Positions 58,726 to 64,000 of a stretch of DNA of 64,000 nucleotides are shown piece after piece. The notes under the pieces were generated by a model. That model saw only the letters and a program-made list of their open reading frames with translations, made no database searches and was not told the DNA's origin. A program made the position numbers and the translations under genes. The stretch is from Hypericum androsaemum (Eukaryota > Streptophyta > Magnoliopsida > Malpighiales > Hypericaceae): NCBI GenBank assembly GCA_963995505.1, contig OZ023187.1, forward strand, positions 3,727,501 through 3,791,500, written 5' to 3'. Position 1 is the first letter of the stretch. Each line of letters begins with the position of its first letter.

Positions 58726-59944
58726 CTACCCCATGTTGATCTTCACCTCATTATTTGGCTGCCCTTGTTGGAGCTCAACTTCGGGTACTTCTTTTCCATT
58801 AACCATATTGCCTCCACCTGGTTTTAACGATTAGAAAAATCAACATGTAACATCCCGTGATTTGACCGACTGTCTCCACAGACCAACACGGGTCTTTTCC
58901 AGCGTATTTTGTCCTCACTCGCACACATCCCAGAAAACTTCCCAGGAGGTCACCCATCCTGATCCTACTCCCGGCCAAACACGTTTAACCTTGGAGTTCT
59001 CTCAGGATGTGTGCCGGAAAAGAAGGTGCACCTTGTTGATATGGATAGTACCAATCAAATCACTTAAGCGTTTCAGACAGAACAGATCGGGGTATCACAT
59101 ACACCCCTCCTTCAATACGCGACGTCCTCGTCGCGCCAGATACAAACAGTCCCAGAATCCCTCGGTTGCAGATGCGTTCGATCCCCGAACCACACCGTAC
59201 AAGCCGAGGTCGCTCTGATACCAAATGTAACGCCCCGTGATTTGACCGACTGTCTCCACAGACCAACACGGGTCTTTTCCAGCGTATTTTGTCCTCACTC
59301 GCACGCATTCCAGAAAACTTCCTAGGAGGTCACCCATCCTGATCCTACTCCCGGCCAAACACGTTTAACCTTGGAGTTCTCTCATGATGTGTGCCGGAAA
59401 AGAAGGTGCACCTTGTTGATATGGATAGTACCAATCAAATCACTTAAGCACAGAACAGATCGGGGTATCACACAACCAATATATTGTAAGTTCATCAAGT
59501 AAAATCTCGAATAATTAATGGACATTTGCTCTAACAATATAAAGTGACGATAATCTGATTTGATAAGATTCAAATCTTGAAAATTTTTAAGAAATTCTAC
59601 TTGTGAAAAATATCGAATCCGGATATGATAATATGTTTTGCAATAATAGAACGGCATCATCACACTGACCTGATCCTGTAGTAGGAGAAATTGATTGAGC
59701 CTTTTTCTTCTGTTAAATTTGTATTAGAAAAATTTAACAGATTTTAAAGATTTTACTCGCCTTAAACATAGATTAATTAAAATGGTATCTATATACCACG
59801 CAATTTTAACAAGAAATTGAATGGAAGTTGCAAGCAATTTAAAGGGACTAAGATCACCTTACCATCATCAGCAAAAGCAGTACAAATTGCTACTAGGGCA
59901 AGAGAAATAGAAACCATCATCAGAACCCTAACGGTCACAGCCAT
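58726..59944 (-). CDS. Small secreted peptide gene A, family unrecognised
   Basis: Three exons on the minus strand (59944-59858, 59709-59670, 58817-58726) with GT-AG introns join in frame to 72 residues. The first exon encodes a signal peptide (MAVTVRVLMMVSISLALVAI, cleaved around CTAFA). The second encodes KKKAQSISPTTGS and the third GGGNMVNGKEVPEVELQQG with a hydrophilic end. A second gene with the same exon phases and related sequence lies at 63294 onward. The mature part is about 45 residues, basic then acidic, without cysteines. A complete Cassandra TRIM fills most of intron 2 and ends 28 bp from the acceptor. An alternative donor (GATG|GTAAG) exists for exon 1 but breaks the frame. I do not recognise the family. 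Confidence 0.6.
58846..59472 (-). mobile_element. Cassandra TRIM with 5S rRNA-like LTRs
   Basis: A complete 627-bp terminal-repeat retrotransposon in miniature. LTRs at 59226-59472 (5') and 58846-59099 (3') begin TGTGATACC and end GTTACA on the minus strand. Each contains about 100 bp derived from 5S rRNA, recognisable by GGATGGGTGACCTCCTGGGA and GAACTCCAAGGTTAA. The 126-bp interior has a Met-tRNA primer-binding site, TGGTATCAGAGC (59223-59212), and a polypurine tract (AAGGAGGGGTG) before the 3' LTR. Flanks caaca and caacc give a 5-bp duplication with one mismatch. It encodes nothing, as is normal for Cassandra. It sits in intron 2 of the small peptide gene, in the same orientation. Confidence 0.95.
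58932..59032 (-). repeat. 5S rRNA-like segment in the Cassandra 3' LTR
   Basis: Minus-strand similarity to the middle and 3' part of plant 5S rRNA, including the block GATGGGTGACCTCCTGGG. It is a retroelement-borne copy with changes, not a functional 5S gene. The equivalent segment in the other LTR is at about 59312-59411. Confidence 0.85.
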
Positions 59945-60450
59945 CTTAAGGTGGTGGACTTTTTTTTTTGGCGGAAAAAGGAGTTAAGGTGGTGGACTTG
60001 GATTTGGATTCAGGGGGACTACATAAAAATCATCCCCATGGTATGGACTAAATATGGGCCTTTAGATTTGATCAAATTCTTTTTTTACAGATCTGATGGT
60101 CAGAATCTGTTGAGGATATTTTCGAGTTTTTATCCAAACATACTCATTAGGGTTCTACCTTTTTTCTATATAATCCCCTACCCCCCACCCCGCCCCTCCT
60201 TTCCCGTCGCTCCCCCCCCCCCCCCCCCCTCCTTTTTTTTATTCTCCATCCGCCATCCGCCGCGTCCAAGCTTCTCCGGGTGCTCTCCCCTGCTAGCTCC
60301 CGCGTCGTGGTGTGCTTATTTGGTCCAATACGGCTCACCTGTCTCTAGATCTTCAATCTTTCTATCTATGTCCCTTCAATTTTGTTGATCGTGGTGTGCT
60401 TATTCGTCATCGTTTAGGGCTCTCGTTATATTAGGGATAATATCTTCTTT
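59945..60450. other. Upstream region of peptide gene A with low-complexity sequence
   Basis: Contains a run of 18 C residues at 60212-60229 inside a CT-rich stretch, plausibly the promoter or leader of a divergent transcript. No gene is supported on either strand. Confidence 0.45.
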
Positions 60451-60451
60451 C

Positions 60452-60770
60452 CTAGATGATGACACCAATATTAAAGTAGAATGATACCAATATCCTAGAA
60501 CGATGATACCAATATTCGAGAAGAATGAAACCAATACATTCAAATGGTATACATTTTCGCTTATAATGGGATACCAATATTTGGAGAAGATGAAAATCAA
60601 TATCATAGTAGAATGAAACCAATATCTGAGAAGATGGAAACCAATATCATAGTAGAATGAAACCAATAACATAGAAGATGAAAACCAATATCATAGTAGA
60701 ATGAAACCAATAGCATAGAAGATGAAAACTAATATCCGAGAAAATGGAAACCAATATTCTCATACTTGTA
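60452..60770. repeat. Minisatellite with 21-23 bp units
   Basis: About fourteen diverged copies of a unit containing ATGAAACCAATATCATAGTAGA / ATGGAAACCAATATCTGAGAAG. Alternate units tend to resemble each other, which suggests a two-unit higher-order period near 44 bp in the last half. Confidence 0.8.
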
Positions 60771-60979
60771 TTTTCATAATTTGTATTATTTTGCTGATAT
60801 TTTTTTTAATTATTTTAATTATTGTATTTCCAATATTACTCATATCCCTTTCAGTGGGGATTACCCATGTTCCCACTGAATTTGAACCCAGTGGACTTTG
60901 AGACTGGCTTAGTTAGCCTTTCTATATATATAGTCGTACTTAATTTGTACGCACGACATTTACATATATATCTCATACT

Positions 60980-61085
60980 GTCAAAGCCACTTGTCCGAAT
61001 GGCACAGTAAATATGACTTCTAGAACTTCGAGGTTCAAATTTTGAAGTGTATATTGGTGTAAAAAGTTTCATATCTCAAAAATAA
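60980..61085 (+). mobile_element. Degenerate tRNA-like SINE copy
   Basis: Reads GCCACTTGTCCGAATGGCACAG (A-box side), then GAGGTTCAAATTTTGAAG (B-box side), then TATTGGTGTAAAAAGTTTC and an A-rich tail. This copy keeps more of the tRNA-like head than the others. Confidence 0.6.
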
Positions 61086-61089
61086 TATA

Positions 61090-62084
61090 TTTAATATATG
61101 TGTTTTTGAAGATATCATCGAATATCCTGATATTTGTTGGATTGGATTCGTTCTATGAAATGTGCAAATGTGTAAAGCTTTGTCAACGAGTAATTAGAGG
61201 AATTGAACTTGAATTTTTTTATAAATATTTGGTTAAATTAGGATAACTCATTCACTAGTTAATCTATTTGATCTATGTGTATAATATATTTGGGACCGAG
61301 ATGGTTTTATGAGTATTCAATTAAGAAACCGATTGTTGACCCCAAAAAAATAACAAGCGGGACTGGGGAATGGATTGTCACAAAGTTATTGATTGGCAAT
61401 GCCAGGCTGCGAGCACGTTGTATCAGGTAATGGAAGATATATATTTTTTCAAATTGGCAATTAGGTATCCGGATATTTGATTGTATAAATCATATAATTA
61501 ACTTATCAAAAAATCCAAAGAATTAATGGATGATATATTATTATAAATAGGCATCCAGCATTTTCTTGAATTAATTATCTTTTGCACGATCAAATGGAGA
61601 GGTAACAGAGTAGACCTGGTCCACCAAAGAAAAATTCACATCTCCTATTTATGACGACATAACTTTTGATTTTTTAATTACCATAACCAAAACAAAATCA
61701 ACAACAGAGTAGAAAAGATAAACTAGAATGTTAGATTATTTTATTTTGGGAATTATAAGGGTTGACATTCGATTCTTATCCACGTCTGAAAAGTCAGTCA
61801 ACTTTTTTTTATTATAAAAAAGTCATTCAACTTCCTTTATGTTTATTTTTTCGGTTCAAGTCAATCAACCATCTTATCCAATTGCTAATAGAATTAGTTC
61901 AAGTGGTATTCGATTTTCTTGAAAAATATTTTGATGTCGGTTATGTTTTTGCATGTATTTCGGGCCTGGAATTTAGACAATAATTTGTTGTGCTTAGTTA
62001 TGGGTTGATGGAAGCCTAAGATATGAATTTTTCAGCAAAATGATATTTGTTCTAACATCACAAGGCGTTGTATGATTTGATTAA
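61090..62084. other. AT-rich intergenic DNA
   Basis: No supported feature. Confidence 0.55.
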
Positions 62085-62755
62085 GGTCCGGTTGGAGGAA
62101 GGAGCTAAGAGGCGGGATGCCATGGATGCTCCAGAAGAGTCAAACTTTGTTGGTTAAGGTCCGATTGGAGGAAGGAGCTAAGAGGCGGGATGCCATGGAT
62201 GCTCGAGAAGATTCATGCGGCGCTTTTCGGGTTTCGGTGGATAAGGCTAGCATGGAGGGGTCTCTGATGCTGGGCTTAGCGGCCAGTGAGGTGGAACAGG
62301 TGGAGCGGGGGGATGGCCATGGCATTTCACGGAGGGAGGTAGTGGTAATTGCGGCGGGCCAGGAAGAGACGACGACGCGTATGGATGCTCTCACGGGATT
62401 GTTGGGCTCTCAGAGTATTAGTCTCGACGGGGCCAACTTCTTGCTGAGTTTGAATGTTAACGAATGTGATGTTGTGGACTCTGTCGATGAGGCAGGGATT
62501 CGAACGATGTCACTCCTTCTGGGTCAGAAATGAGGTTAGTTACCGGTTCTGAAATTGGAGTGCTTAACGAAGGAGAAGTGGCCTGGTACCTTTTGGGTTT
62601 CATAAACTTCTTGCATGAGAGTTAGCGAGGTTCTTTCTACCGGTTAGTTTTGATGTAACATTTGTTTTCTTTCTTTTTCTCTTTCTTTTTCTTTTTCTTT
62701 TTCTTTGGTATTAACAAAGTTAGATTAGCTATTTAAAAAAATAGGTGTAATTATT
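62085..62755 (+). mobile_element. Probable LINE fragment with an internal 73-bp duplication
   Basis: A GC-richer open stretch (62117-62533) begins with a 73-bp direct duplication (units at 62085 and 62158, both with GAGGAAGGAGCTAAGAGGCG). It is followed by a 3' part matching the repeat at 29786-29995 (GGTTAGTTACCGGTTCTG, TTTTGGGTTTCATAAAC). The end is T-rich with GGTATTAACAAAGTTAG, like plant L1 tails. I recognise no domain in the ORF, so it is either part of a LINE ORF or sequence carried with it. Confidence 0.4.
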
Positions 62756-63293
62756 TACCTTTATAGAAAAAATATGAATTTATATAAATAAGTTCATTAC
62801 ACTATCAATTAGCAATATAATAATTTCAACATAGTTAAACTTGCAATAACAAATCTTGCTTAAACTCCTATGTATTGATGCAATTTCTTAAGTAATATGT
62901 TATACATTCCTCTTCCAAAAAAAGTGCACTTTATCAATCACTAGTAACCAATTTTTTTTGAAGTATCGTGGAGTTGATGTAAATGGGGATTGTATGGATT
63001 AACGGGGTGTTAAATTATGTTTAGTAGCAAGCACATTTGGGTGGGCGCTCTTTCTTTACCGTAAATTTTCTACTGATTTTTACCGCGGTTGTGATTTAAC
63101 GAGGTCTGCGGCTGTAACCAAATTTTCGTACGAAAACACCCAGGGTTGTAAATATCTAGATATTAATGTTTAGTGATTAAAAAATAAACTTATAAAAAGC
63201 TTGTTTTTAAGTATCAAGTTGCATCCCACGATCTTTTGGAGCTAATGTGTATTCCATGATGGGTACAACAGAAAATATGAATTAAAACAGTTA
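62756..63293. other. Intergenic DNA
   Basis: No supported feature; 3' flank of peptide gene B. Confidence 0.5.
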
Positions 63294-63985
63294 TTAAGGG
63301 TTCCTCCATTCTTGATTTCCATGGTACAATGGCTCGGATGGGCTCACATTAGCACTCTGGTCTAACGTCACGTGTTGTTGAACATCAGCCGCTCTTTCTT
63401 CTGCAACAATGGCTCGCCCAAATTCACCCATAATGACACCGCCGGCTGATGCTCCTACTGCCTGTTGTGCGCCGCCGTTTGGCCAATTCGCTACTCCATT
63501 TACGTTTCCTGAGCCACAATTACGAGTACATGCATCGTAAGTTTCGACCGACAAGAGAATTATCCTAGCTTATTTAAGAAATTTCGAGTTCGAGTTCTTA
63601 AAAACATAGTTAAAATAAATACTTGTTAGAAGAGTTTTGCTACCTTTCAAAAATTCTACTTGGGCCCGTCCAGTAGGTGTACGAATACGACGCAGTATCA
63701 ACCAAAAAATTGTAACTTTTACAATTAAAAGATTCAGCTTTAGATTGTCTATCTTTTAATAGGATCAATAATAATATTTGAGAGATATATTATATGTAAA
63801 AACAAATTCACTTATTAGAAAAACAATCTTTACATAATCTAATTGTGCGTGAAGAGGGAAATCATCCAATAAAAATTTATCAAAGTAATAAGAGATTTGA
63901 ATCCGAGGACAACTTTGGGAAAAGGTAACGTGGGAAAGAATCTCTGACCTGAAGTGAAAGCAGCCATGGCTGCCTTCTTTTTCTT
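63294..63985 (-). CDS. Small peptide gene B, partial, related to gene A
   Basis: Two minus-strand exons are visible (63985-63949 and 63508-63294). The acceptor ACAG|AAG, donor TCAG|GTCAG, acceptor CTCAG|GAAAC and phases are the same as in gene A. They encode KKKKAAMAAFTS and then GNVNGVANWPNGGAQQAVGA, a Gly/Ala-rich part and a hydrophilic end. The second exon is 37 bp against 40 bp in gene A, and the last exon is much longer (71 codons against 30). The signal-peptide exon expected from gene A would lie beyond the right edge; alternatively translation could start at the ATG near 63995. The family is unrecognised. Confidence 0.45.
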
Positions 63986-64000
63986 CTGTTGCATTACGAC

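Noticed and set aside
58932..59411. Functional 5S rRNA genes
   Set aside because: Only about 100 bp with several changes, present in both LTRs of a Cassandra TRIM with primer site and polypurine tract.
1..64000. CRISPR arrays, operons, phage or bacterial defence systems
   Set aside because: The DNA is plant nuclear. The 21-23 bp arrays are directly adjacent minisatellite units without unique spacers.

Overview
This window is nuclear DNA from a flowering plant, most likely a dicot. The genes are spliced with GT-AG introns, the intergenic DNA is AT-rich, and the gene families are plant-specific (3-ketoacyl-CoA synthase, ankyrin/PGG protein, At2g27310-type F-box protein, VIP2/NOT2). The repeats are also typical of plants: Ty1/copia and Ty3/gypsy elements, a Cassandra TRIM carrying a 5S-like segment, hAT and Mutator elements, and tRNA-like SINEs. 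The sequence alone does not fix the species.

Layout. 1-5.6 kb is AT-rich intergenic DNA with TA microsatellites and one inverted-repeat element with an internal higher-order tandem repeat. 5.73-7.29 kb holds an intact two-exon KCS12/KCS19-like gene. 7.3-19.1 kb is gene-poor, with three minisatellite or MITE loci. 19.13-25.31 kb is a complete but decayed Ty1/copia element. 27.2-28.4 kb is a Pack-MULE-like element with a probable BUB3 gene fragment. 30.9-32.7 kb is an intact ankyrin-PGG gene. 32.8-37.5 kb is a segmental duplication of an F-box gene (left copy dead, right copy intact) around a broken F-box/LRR gene. 38.3-40.8 kb is a non-autonomous gypsy-type element on the minus strand. 43.7-48.0 kb holds two tandem genes for short LRR membrane proteins without a kinase. 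48.2-54.3 kb is the minus-strand CCR4-NOT subunit gene NOT2, with 13 coding exons and a long leader intron. 54.5-57.9 kb is an hAT-like element invaded by a rearranged, internally inverted copia element. 58.7-59.9 kb and 63.3 kb to the right edge are two related minus-strand genes for small, probably secreted peptides; the first has a complete Cassandra TRIM in its second intron.

The genes do not form a pathway or an operon; this is an ordinary eukaryotic gene neighbourhood. The strongest unusual signal is in the 19-25 kb copia element. It has no tRNA-type primer-binding site. The bases directly after its 5' LTR are a 14-nt perfect reverse complement of a site in its own LTR, in the geometry needed for self-primed reverse transcription. 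Other points of interest are the kinase-less LRR pair with a shared C-terminal motif, the secreted-peptide pair, the gene-fragment capture, and four unrelated loci that carry minisatellites with 21-23 bp units.
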